Source: Atopobiaceae bacterium
Lineage (GTDB): Bacteria > Actinomycetota > Coriobacteriia > Coriobacteriales > Atopobiaceae
Reading direction: 5' to 3'
NCBI GenBank assembly: GCA_017510785.1
Contig: JAFWMH010000010.1
Location: 1-39,217 of the forward strand
DNA: 39,217 bases
The notes under the pieces are model-generated. The model did no database searches. It saw only the letters and a program-made list of their open reading frames with translations, and had not been told where the DNA came from. Position numbers and translations under genes: made by a program. Positions 25,886-33,370 of the stretch are shown here, piece after piece; position 1 is the first letter of the stretch; every line of letters begins with the position of its first letter.

Positions 25886-26051
25886 CCCGGAGGGAGGTTC
25901 CTCCTGTCCCTAAAGAATAGTCAAATGTCCCGTCCGTGGCCAGGAGGGCGCCGTGCTCACACAGTCCTCGTTCCTGCGGAACTGCGCGCGGCTGCTCCTC
26001 CGGGCCACTTCGCGATTTGACGCTTCTTTAGGGGCGGGAGGTTCCTCCGGG
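25886..26051. repeat. ~166-bp long imperfect palindrome (MITE/REP-like) between convergent genes
   Basis: The left arm 25886-25926 (CCCGGAGG...CCTAAAGAATAGTCAAAT) is the inverted copy of the right arm 26015-26051 (ATTTGACGCTTCTTTAGGGG...CCTCCGGG). Pairing continues inward with TGGCC.GGAGG on both sides, up to a small hairpin GTTCC-TGC-GGAAC at 25970-25982. Within each arm GGAGGTTCCTCC is itself nearly palindromic. It could act as a bidirectional terminator, and looks like a small non-autonomous element. Confidence 0.7.
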
Positions 26052-26073
26052 CCATTTGCATTTATCGACTCTT

Positions 26074-26769
26074 TTATCGCGGAAAGTGCTCGCGCAGGTC
26101 CGCCGCGGCATGTGCGGGAGCAACTGCGCCCATAATGGCGCGGCCTACGATGACTAGCTCCGGCTCGTGATTTACAACCTCATCGATATTCTCTTCGTCG
26201 ATGCGACCAACGATGGCCGGCAATGCTAGGCCGCGTGTATTTTGGCGTATCGCATCGAGCTCCCGCAGTGGGTTTTCGTATCCAAAAATCGTGCGGAAGG
26301 CATGCGCGATGCCGGGACGGGCATCGGCGAAGGGATTGCTGGCTAGCTGGGGGTCCTCAAAAAAAGTGTGTCCGCACAAATACGTAACGCCGAGTTCCTC
26401 CAATTCGCGAGAGCGCGTTGCGATATCGGAAACACCCGTTAAGTCGGCCATCACCTTGCCGCCAACGCGCCTTGCCGAAGCGACGGCTCCCTCAATGGTT
26501 TGGTCGGCGGCAACACCCATAACGGTTACTATGTTTGCGCCGCGGTCGAAGCAATGCGATGCGATGTAGTGCCCAGAGTTCACAATTTTGGCGTCGGCAC
26601 AAATGTCGACTTGTGGAAACTCGTTTCGCAGCGCCTCTACAAGCGTAAGACCAGCTTCAATCAATAAGGGATTTCCCACCTCCACTACATCAACGTATTC
26701 GTGAACTTGCTCCAAAACCTCTACGCAGTGGTCGAGGTGAGGCGAGTCGAGCGTGACTTGCAGAAGCAT
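26074..26769 (-). CDS. 3-hexulose-6-phosphate synthase-like protein (OMP decarboxylase superfamily)
   Basis: 231 residues from the ATG at 26769, which has GAAAGG 6 bp upstream and gives the family N-terminus MLLQVTLDSPHLDHC; a start 39 bp further upstream is less likely. Family features: Asp8 in the first strand, VVEVGNPLLIEAGL, VDICADAK (Asp59, Lys61), GANIVTVMGVA, and a phosphate-binding VIVGRAI near the C-terminus. In HPS and KGPDC enzymes the loop is DxKxxD; here the last Asp is Asn (DAKIVN), so chemistry may differ. Known relatives make hexulose-6-phosphate from formaldehyde and ribulose-5-phosphate or decarboxylate keto-gulonate-6-phosphate. No isomerase (PHI) gene is adjacent. Confidence 0.8.
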   Translation of the reverse strand: MLLQVTLDSPHLDHCVEVLEQVHEYVDVVEVGNPLLIEAGLTLVEALRNEFPQVDICADAKIVNSGHYIASHCFDRGANIVTVMGVAADQTIEGAVASARRVGGKVMADLTGVSDIATRSRELEELGVTYLCGHTFFEDPQLASNPFADARPGIAHAFRTIFGYENPLRELDAIRQNTRGLALPAIVGRIDEENIDEVVNHEPELVIVGRAIMGAVAPAHAAADLREHFPR

Positions 26770-26806
26770 GGGGTACCTTTCGTTGTGACGGGAGTATGTC
26801 CTTTCC

Positions 26807-26812
26807 ATAGTA
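26807..26812 (-). promoter_or_regulatory. Possible extended -10 for the HPS-like gene
   Basis: On the minus strand TG-C-TACTAT lies about 37 bp before the start codon. No convincing -35 is seen. The 234-bp divergent gap 26770-27003 must also hold the promoter for the plus-strand signalling genes, which I could not identify. Confidence 0.3.
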
Positions 26813-27003
26813 GCACGGACTCCTTCGCATGATGATAAGCGGAGCAGGCTTTACGGTAGTCGGCGTGTTGCAACGAACCTTCCGTTCATCCAAAGCGTTT
26901 TGCCGATGGCAGTTTTGTACGAAGCTTCAAACAAAATGGGTCGTAGCAGTGTTAATGTTTCTTTAGATTGGGTTTCGCACGCAACGTGGTGGAGGGCCGA
27001 ACA

Positions 27004-28434
27004 ATGATGAGAGCTGCATGCAAACGGATTCAGGGAATTTGCTTTTTGGGAGTGCTTTTGTTGTGTCTCCCATTTGCCATTGCGCCGAGCAAGGCTCGGG
27101 CAGACGAAAATAGCACCATCTCGGCCGTTCGCCATGGGGTTGTGTGTGTGGAGGTGGGATGCCAGCTTGATGACGGGACTGATGTCCCCATTTTTCTTGA
27201 GTCGGGCAGGGTGACGGAGCAAAGTACGCTTGCGGACCTCGATACCGTTGGTAGGGGTTCCGGCTTCTTCGTGGGAGAGAAAGACGAAGACGTTGAGTAT
27301 TTAATCACTAACCACCATGTGGTTGAGACGTATCTCTCGAACGGCAGCGGTAAGCGGACGAGCTTTGTTGTTTCGGATTCGGTGCAGGCGTACTTGGATG
27401 GCAATCTTGAGGGAATGCAGCTTGCGCAGGTTGACGCCCATATGCAAATCCTCGTGTATTTGGATGGAAAAAAGGATACCGTGGAAGCAAGTGTTGTTGA
27501 TTCCGACGAAAAGGCCGACCTCGCGTTGCTCAAGCTCGAGAAGCCCACGAATAAGCGATCGCAAGTACCGTTGCTGGCGCCCACCGAGGACATGGTTGGT
27601 GAGGCCGTGAGCGCAGTGGGATATCCGGGTTTGGCCGATAACCCCCTCGTTGCCTCGACGTCGAGTTTTGGCGAAAACGATTCCTCGGTGAGCGATGGCA
27701 CCATCGAGAGGCTGCTCAAAGAGAAGGGCACGAACGTTACGAATGTCCAAATAAGCAATGCCATTAAATCCGGTAACTCGGGAGGGCCTCTGGTGCTTCA
27801 GGACAAGGGATGCGTCATCGGCGTGTGTACGAAGGGTCTTGAGGCGGGCAACGAGTCGTTGAGCTATGCCATTGGCATTGGGGACGCATTGCCCATGCTC
27901 GAACGCAACAAGGTGCCATATACGACGTGGGAGCCTGCGGCTGGTGCCCCTGTTGCGCTTATCGTAGGCGCAGTTGTGGGTGTGCTTGCTATAGCGGGAG
28001 TTGTGGTTGGCATTATCCTGAGCCGAAAGAAGGGGGCGCCGAAGGCTGGTGCCGGCAATCTGCCCGCAAAGAATCGTGCTAGCGGCGGCTCGAGTCTTCC
28101 CGACGATTCTGGCTTCCGTTTGCAGTGCGTTGCTGGTGCGGGCGGCAGGCAGCGTATGATGATTCCGTTATCTGGCCCCTTGGTGGTAGGCCGCAATGCA
28201 CAGGCGTGTGGACTCGTGCTGCCAGCCAATACTCCTGGCGTGAGTGGCAGGCACTGCGAAGTGTGGGTGAGCAACGGCGCAGTATATGTGAAGGACCTTG
28301 GATCCACGCACGGCACGTTTGTTGCACCTGGCAGGAAGCTCGCTGCTGGTGAGGCAGCTGCACTACGCGTTGGCGACGAAATCTGGCTGGGGAGTAACAG
28401 TGAGCGCTTCCAGGTGAGCAAAAAACAAGGGTAG
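27004..28434 (+). CDS. Membrane trypsin-like serine protease with cytoplasmic FHA domain
   Basis: 476 residues from ATG 27004 (GGAGGG 7 bp upstream). Order: signal peptide (to ~33), chymotrypsin/DegP-like protease with His105 (TNHHV), Asp172 (ADLALL) and Ser259 (GNSGGPL), a single membrane helix (~316-339) followed by RKK, then a C-terminal FHA domain (~390-470; VGRNA, SGRH, DLGSTHGTF). No PDZ domain. Topology puts the protease outside and the phosphothreonine-reading FHA inside, so a cytoplasmic phosphorylation state could be coupled to protease activity or localisation across the membrane (inference). It is the first gene of a collinear set with an FHA protein, PP2C phosphatase and pseudokinase. 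The FHA carries STHGT in place of the usual STNGT. Confidence 0.9.
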   Translation: MMRAACKRIQGICFLGVLLLCLPFAIAPSKARADENSTISAVRHGVVCVEVGCQLDDGTDVPIFLESGRVTEQSTLADLDTVGRGSGFFVGEKDEDVEYLITNHHVVETYLSNGSGKRTSFVVSDSVQAYLDGNLEGMQLAQVDAHMQILVYLDGKKDTVEASVVDSDEKADLALLKLEKPTNKRSQVPLLAPTEDMVGEAVSAVGYPGLADNPLVASTSSFGENDSSVSDGTIERLLKEKGTNVTNVQISNAIKSGNSGGPLVLQDKGCVIGVCTKGLEAGNESLSYAIGIGDALPMLERNKVPYTTWEPAAGAPVALIVGAVVGVLAIAGVVVGIILSRKKGAPKAGAGNLPAKNRASGGSSLPDDSGFRLQCVAGAGGRQRMMIPLSGPLVVGRNAQACGLVLPANTPGVSGRHCEVWVSNGAVYVKDLGSTHGTFVAPGRKLAAGEAAALRVGDEIWLGSNSERFQVSKKQG

Positions 28435-28539
28435 AGGTAGTATTCTGGAACGCGGGGGTGTCATCGGTGGCGCCCCTGCATTTGCTGGACGTATTCCGCT
28501 TGCGTTGGCGGGTGCATGTGGGGCCGGAAGGGGTATGTG

Positions 28540-29559
28540 ATGGCAGAGTTAGTTCAAAGAATCGTAACGTGTGAGGTTGGGCACTTTTACGATGCGAATA
28601 GGTACGAGACTTGCCCACACTGCAACAATGGCGGGTACGCTGTGGCGATTTCTCGGAACGTAGTCGGTGGGGAATCGCATGGCGTGATGGCGTCTGCACC
28701 TGCGCAACAGGTTGCGCCCCAGCAGCAGGGTTCGTTCGCGAAGACCGTCGCCCCGCAGCAGGGTTCGTTCGCCAAGACGGTGGCACCACAGCGGGGCGAT
28801 TTCGCGAAGACCGTTGCCCCGCAGCAGGGCGCGTTCGCGAAGACCGTTGCCCCGCAGCAGGGTTCGTTCGCCAAGACGGTGGCACCACAGCGGGGCGATT
28901 TCGCGAAGACCGTCGCCCCGCAACAGGGTTCGTTCGCGAAGACCGTTGCTCCCCAGCAGGGCTCGTTCGCGAAGACGGTGGCGCCCTCGCAGCAGGGATC
29001 GTTCGCGAAGACGATAGCGCCCCATGGTGTGGGCGGCGCGAGCGAGGAAGTGTACGGAGGCGGCGGTGCCGAGGGCACGGTGGCGCCCAACGTGGATGCT
29101 TACGAGAGAGGTGCCTACGGCCACACGCGGCATTCAAATGAGGCTGGGACCGAGGGATTTGGGCAAAAGCCAAGTACTGGAAACCGGGAAAGCGGAGCCG
29201 GTTTTCCTGTTGTGGGCTGGCTTGTGGCTTTGAATGGCGTCAATCGTGGTAAGGACTATCGAATTCATGAGGCCTACAACTACATCGGACGCGAGCGTGG
29301 CGACATTTGCATTCGCGGCGACATGGCCGTTTCGGCAGAATGCGATACCATCATTCGATACGTACCACAAACGAGAGAGTTCTACGTTGCCCACGGAAGA
29401 GGAAAGAACGGAGTATTGGTTAACGATCAATCCATCGGTGCCGAGGCAGTGAGACTCGCCAACTACGATGTGCTCACCGTTGGCAACACGAATCTCGTTT
29501 TTGTTGCTCTGTGTGGAACGAAGTTCAATTGGGAAGTCGGAGCGTCGAGTCATGACTAG
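28540..29559 (+). CDS. Zinc-ribbon FHA protein with nine FAKTVAP repeats
   Basis: 339 residues from ATG 28540 (GGAAGGGG ~6 bp upstream). An ATG 24 bp earlier is possible but lacks a ribosome site, and the chosen start gives the known N-terminal motif CEVGHFYD...CPHC (Cys11, Cys25, Cys28, probably zinc). Residues 61-161 are nine 11-12-residue units QQG[SDA]FAKT[VI]AP. Thr69, 80, 91, 102, 113, 124, 135, 146 and 158 repeat in register; a tenth TVAP is at 180. A Gly-rich linker leads to a C-terminal FHA (~225-330: GWLVALNGVNRGKDYRIH...YIGRERGDI), in which the usual SRxH is VSAEC, so pThr binding by its own FHA may be altered. The repeats are likely kinase targets and an assembly platform for FHA partners (inference). 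Confidence 0.88.
   Translation: MAELVQRIVTCEVGHFYDANRYETCPHCNNGGYAVAISRNVVGGESHGVMASAPAQQVAPQQQGSFAKTVAPQQGSFAKTVAPQRGDFAKTVAPQQGAFAKTVAPQQGSFAKTVAPQRGDFAKTVAPQQGSFAKTVAPQQGSFAKTVAPSQQGSFAKTIAPHGVGGASEEVYGGGGAEGTVAPNVDAYERGAYGHTRHSNEAGTEGFGQKPSTGNRESGAGFPVVGWLVALNGVNRGKDYRIHEAYNYIGRERGDICIRGDMAVSAECDTIIRYVPQTREFYVAHGRGKNGVLVNDQSIGAEAVRLANYDVLTVGNTNLVFVALCGTKFNWEVGASSHD
28720..29022 (+). repeat. Nine 33-36-bp coding repeats with a 99-bp higher-order period
   Basis: Units follow the order S-S-D, A-S-D, S-S-S (residue before FAKT), so three 99-bp blocks are visible. A 66-bp stretch is almost identical in blocks one and two. The near-identity suggests recent slippage or unequal crossover, and copy number may vary among strains. 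Confidence 0.9.
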
Positions 29560-31012
29560 TCACGTGTTCACATCGTGGGGCGAATTGAATGCGGGAGAAT
29601 CGGGCGTGGTAGCACTTTCTGCGCTGCAAGAGAGCGGGGAAGGGAAGAATGGCTCCACTATTACGTTGGGCGAACCGAACGAGGGAAGCCAAACCGATGC
29701 CACTTCCAACGACGACGAAAGCTTGGTTGGTCAATTAGAGAAAAGCGACTCTTCGGGTTCGGACGCCACGTCCTTCGAGGCAACAGTGCCAAGTGAGGGG
29801 ACGAGGGAATCGGGAAGGAACGAGAGGGACGAGGACGAAACACCCAAGCAAGAGGACAGCGCGAACGAGAAGGGTGTAAACAGAAAAAGCGAGGGTGACG
29901 GCCAGGCCGAGGTAAAGGGCGAAACCGTCGTTGCCGAGCCTCCAGCGAGCCCAGGCATTCCTTGGCAGGTGACCGGCGCCATTGGTGTGCTTGTAGGTCT
30001 CGTTATAGCGCTCGTGGTGGCCCGGATAGGACGTGTGCGAAGCCGCAGGGAGTTTGAGCAGCGACGTGCGGCGCGTCGAAGCAAGCGGCAGCAAAACGAA
30101 TTTGCGGCGGACTCTCCGCATGCGACGATATCGGCCATTGAGATCCCGACCGGCGAGATCCCGACCGGTGAGGTCCCGGCTGCTCAGCCTGCGGTTGTCT
30201 CTACGCATAAAACCGTGAGCATGGATGGAGCCAGCATGCCCGCAATCTCCTTTGGGGTGGCGGCGCTTCATGAGCAGGGAGCTCGCGAGCAACAGCAGGA
30301 TTCGTTCGGCATCTCCGACGTTGCCCTGCAGCCAACTCACGGCCAGCTTGCAATTGTTGCCGATGGCATGGGTGGCTTGGAAAACGGAGCGCAGGTGAGC
30401 GAGGCAGCATGCCAAGCAGTTCTTGATGCGTTCTTGGTCGTTCCGCCACAATCCGACTCGCGTGCCATGCTCCTCTCTCTGGTGCGCGTGGCAAACAAAG
30501 CGGTCAATGAGCTTTTGGGGCCGGCGGGGTATCGAACGAGTGGCTCAACCTTGTTGCTTGCATACCTCAACGACGGCAGGCTGGACTTTGTGAGCATCGG
30601 CGATAGCCGTCTTTATCTGCTGCGCAACGGAGAGCTGATGCTGCTCAATCGCGAGCATGAGTTCGCCAACGACCTTGCGGTGCGCGTGGTGAATGACGAA
30701 ATGAGCATTCAGGAGGCGTTTTCCAACGAGGAACGTGCGGGACTCGTGAGTTTTTTGGGAATGGGGCGCATAGAGCACCTCGACATGCCCGCGGAATCAA
30801 TGCGGGTATTCGAAGGCGACAAGGTAGTTCTAATGAGTGATGGCGTGTACAATGCTCTTGCTTCCGAAGAGATGACGGAGGCGCTTATGCGCGAAACGCC
30901 TGATGCTGCGTGTGCGGAGCTTCGTGCGCGCATAGCTGCAAAGGCATATACGAACCAAGACAATTACACTGCGATTGTGCTATCGTGCGACGGTGCCGCG
31001 GTGAGGGAATAG
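29552..31012 (+). CDS. Membrane-bound PP2C-type Ser/Thr phosphatase
   Basis: 486 residues from ATG 29552, overlapping the stop of the FHA gene by 8 bp (ATGACTAG), which implies coupling. The first ~135 residues are Ser/Glu/Asp-rich low complexity with no obvious signal peptide, then one membrane helix (~137-158) and a very basic stretch (RIGRVRSRREFEQRRAARRSKR), which places the C-terminus inside. The PP2C domain (~232-480) has metal-binding Asp250 in QQQDSFG, VADGMGG (Asp271), IGDSRLYLLR, LMSDGVYNAL and NQDNYTAIVL, so it should be active. A duplicated IPTGE(I/V)PTGE motif and HKTVS (Thr221) lie in the juxtamembrane linker. It probably reverses the phosphorylation made by the kinase encoded at 33361-35175. 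Confidence 0.92.
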   Translation: MTSHVFTSWGELNAGESGVVALSALQESGEGKNGSTITLGEPNEGSQTDATSNDDESLVGQLEKSDSSGSDATSFEATVPSEGTRESGRNERDEDETPKQEDSANEKGVNRKSEGDGQAEVKGETVVAEPPASPGIPWQVTGAIGVLVGLVIALVVARIGRVRSRREFEQRRAARRSKRQQNEFAADSPHATISAIEIPTGEIPTGEVPAAQPAVVSTHKTVSMDGASMPAISFGVAALHEQGAREQQQDSFGISDVALQPTHGQLAIVADGMGGLENGAQVSEAACQAVLDAFLVVPPQSDSRAMLLSLVRVANKAVNELLGPAGYRTSGSTLLLAYLNDGRLDFVSIGDSRLYLLRNGELMLLNREHEFANDLAVRVVNDEMSIQEAFSNEERAGLVSFLGMGRIEHLDMPAESMRVFEGDKVVLMSDGVYNALASEEMTEALMRETPDAACAELRARIAAKAYTNQDNYTAIVLSCDGAAVRE

Positions 31013-31024
31013 GGGCGGTTGCAT

Positions 31025-33370
31025 ATGCCCGAAAACAATGGAGAGGTGCTTGCGGGTAGGTATAGAATTCAACAGGCGCTTGGAAAGTACAACGACTCAG
31101 TCAATACGTTTGGCCCGACGTTTTTGGGATTTGATGTTGCGCTCGGCGTGCCGGTAGTCATCAAACGATATCGTCTCGACATTCATGTGGGAAAAAGCGA
31201 CACGGGTTCGAAGAGCGCGTGGGACGACGCGAAGAAGCGTGCGGCGATTTCCTACCGGAAGGATCGCCGCGGTTTGTTGGCGCTCGTGCGGACCTTGGCA
31301 CGTCCCTTCAAGTCGCCCGCGATGATCGGCATTCGCGACTTTTTCGAGGCTGACGGAACGGGCTACGTGGTGATGGACTATGTGGAGGGCACGACCTTGC
31401 GCGAGCTAGTCGCTAAAGGGGGCGGTCCCATGCCGATGGATCGCGTGCTCGAAATACTCAATCCCGTGTTCGATGGTCTTACCGAGCTTCATCAGCGCGG
31501 ACTTACGCATGGCGACATTACTCCGGATCACGTAATTATCAACAAGCGAGGCAAAACGCGGCTCATTGGTTTTGAGTTGCCCCGCCCGCGGCGCTCCACA
31601 ACCGTTTCGCTGTTGCTCAAGCCCTACGATGCCTTATCAGAGAATCACTATTTGTATTATGACTCCGTTACGGGGCAGGCGGTTGACCCTTATCGTGAGC
31701 CAAATGCATCACAGGACGTTTACGAGCTGTGCGCTACGATGTACGCCTGCCTGTGTGGGCAGGAGCCTCTCGACGTAATGGCACGAGTGAGGGGCCGGGA
31801 GCTCGTGCCTCCTCGGCGGTTGGGCGTACCGCTTAAGGGTGGTTACGAACAAGTACTCATGCGGGGTTTGGAGCTTTACGACGATGATCGGTATCAAACG
31901 ATAGGGGAGTTGCGCAAAGACTTGCAAGCTGCGCCAACGATGCGCGAGGAGCACGAGAGCATTCGGGGCAAGGCGGCCATGACGCCTCAGAATAGGCGCG
32001 TGGAGGCGGTCCTTTACGTCGATGACTTCGACGACGTATCTGTGATGGGTTGGGATGTTGAGGCAAACATCCTTACGGCACCCCAGCATGTGGGTGAGAT
32101 GCCTCCCGTGGATGTGGGTGCCCATGCGCTTGCGCACTTGGAGCAAACTCTTATGGAGTTGATTGGCCCGAGCGAGCGGGTGATGGTGGTTAGCAGACCT
32201 CGCGAGTTTACGGAGCACGTGTTGTTGCGACGCAATCTTGAGCAGGTGGGAATTCCGGTTCGGCGTGTCGTATCGCACGTGGAGGTGGTTGCCTTCGAGT
32301 ATGCCAGTGCCTACGACCCTCACGATGCCGTGCTGCTCTGCGCAATACATGTGGGTGAGTTGTACGTACAGGTCGGTTTTTTTGCGATTGACAATGGCTC
32401 AGTTACCTCGCTTTCTCTTTGCGTGCGTAAGGTTCGCGAGTCGAGAGAGCGCAGGGACGTGATTGGCGACATGGTAGAGAAGGGCATTAGGTCCATTGAT
32501 GCCAGTGTAGCTGCTGAAAAGAATCGTCGCGTGGTTCGTGCCACCGTAGACAACATGAAGATGGCGGAAGACGTTAGGTTTGCGTTAGGACCCTTTGCGA
32601 GGCGTGAGTATGTTTCGATTGGCATGCGCGGAGACGTTATGCGTACGGCCATGGTGCTTATGAGGGATATGCTTACCACAAGTCATCCTTGGAGGCTCGC
32701 GGCTGGTTTGTGGTGGGGCGTGCACGTGCGGCGTGGCGACTTACGATTGAGGGTGCTGGAGTCCGGCGTGAACAAGCCTGCGACAAAAGCCGTGACCATT
32801 CAAAGCGAGGGAGACGATCCGTTGTATGTTGAGTTTACCTCGCCATATAACGACAACCTGTACCGTTCGCTGCGGGTGCCGTTTACAAAAGAGGGCGTGT
32901 CGCTCGAGAACGCGCGCGAGCTCGACGTGGTGGTAAAGATTGCAGAAGACGATGCGGTGGTGATGGACGTCTCTGCCCGGGGTGCTCTTGTCCAACACAT
33001 CGTTCTTGCGGAGCTCATTGGCTCGGCACGCGCGCTCGAAACGCCTCCGGGCATAATGGAGCTTATATCGGTGCTCGATGAGTCCGACCAGTTGCTGCGC
33101 GACCTCGACGCTGCCAATCGATTCTCTCCTGCCGGAAGAAGCTTGGCAGCGCTACAGCGAAAGCTGCTTGCCGAGCTCGAGACGCTGGGAGTGCAGTACT
33201 ACGTATGCGTTGGGCTTCCGTTCGATTCGCACCTGCATGAGTTGCATACGCGCAAAAAACATGCAACGAGCTCGGGGGCGGTTATCGCTAACGAAATCCG
33301 TCGCGGTTTTCGGTATCGCGGCAGAATACTGCGGCGCAGCCTCGTGGAAGTTGCGGATGCTTACGCGTAG
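31025..33370 (+). CDS. Pseudokinase fused to degenerate Hsp70-like and GrpE-like domains
   Basis: 781 residues from ATG 31025, 12 bp after the phosphatase stop; GGGGCGG is 6 bp upstream. Residues 10-305 are a protein-kinase fold: Lys47 (VVIKRY) and VVMDYVEGTTL are kept, but the glycine loop is lost, HRDxxxxN is HGDITPDH (162-169) and DFG is GFE (182-184), so catalysis is unlikely. Residues ~325-655 align by eye with Hsp70: SERVMVVSRPREFTEHVLL and VGIPVRRVVSHVEVVAFEYA match the 'VTVPA.F...R' and 'NEPTAAALAYG' region, and ~560-655 matches the beta substrate-binding domain (DVSARG for VSAKD). The phosphate loops are missing. Residues ~680-781 match GrpE: a helix, then VGLPFDSHLHEL and RGFRYRGRILRRSLVEVA. 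A client-holding or signalling scaffold is inferred. Confidence 0.85.
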   Translation: MPENNGEVLAGRYRIQQALGKYNDSVNTFGPTFLGFDVALGVPVVIKRYRLDIHVGKSDTGSKSAWDDAKKRAAISYRKDRRGLLALVRTLARPFKSPAMIGIRDFFEADGTGYVVMDYVEGTTLRELVAKGGGPMPMDRVLEILNPVFDGLTELHQRGLTHGDITPDHVIINKRGKTRLIGFELPRPRRSTTVSLLLKPYDALSENHYLYYDSVTGQAVDPYREPNASQDVYELCATMYACLCGQEPLDVMARVRGRELVPPRRLGVPLKGGYEQVLMRGLELYDDDRYQTIGELRKDLQAAPTMREEHESIRGKAAMTPQNRRVEAVLYVDDFDDVSVMGWDVEANILTAPQHVGEMPPVDVGAHALAHLEQTLMELIGPSERVMVVSRPREFTEHVLLRRNLEQVGIPVRRVVSHVEVVAFEYASAYDPHDAVLLCAIHVGELYVQVGFFAIDNGSVTSLSLCVRKVRESRERRDVIGDMVEKGIRSIDASVAAEKNRRVVRATVDNMKMAEDVRFALGPFARREYVSIGMRGDVMRTAMVLMRDMLTTSHPWRLAAGLWWGVHVRRGDLRLRVLESGVNKPATKAVTIQSEGDDPLYVEFTSPYNDNLYRSLRVPFTKEGVSLENARELDVVVKIAEDDAVVMDVSARGALVQHIVLAELIGSARALETPPGIMELISVLDESDQLLRDLDAANRFSPAGRSLAALQRKLLAELETLGVQYYVCVGLPFDSHLHELHTRKKHATSSGAVIANEIRRGFRYRGRILRRSLVEVADAYA

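Noticed and set aside
26968..27003. Longer N-terminus for the protease gene
   Set aside because: It would add 12 residues before the signal peptide, and the GGAGGG ribosome site lies inside this stretch.
28079..29173. Long minus-strand frames opposite the FHA repeat gene
   Set aside because: Repeat-derived shadows; the plus-strand frame has a zinc ribbon, FHA domain, ribosome site and operon context.
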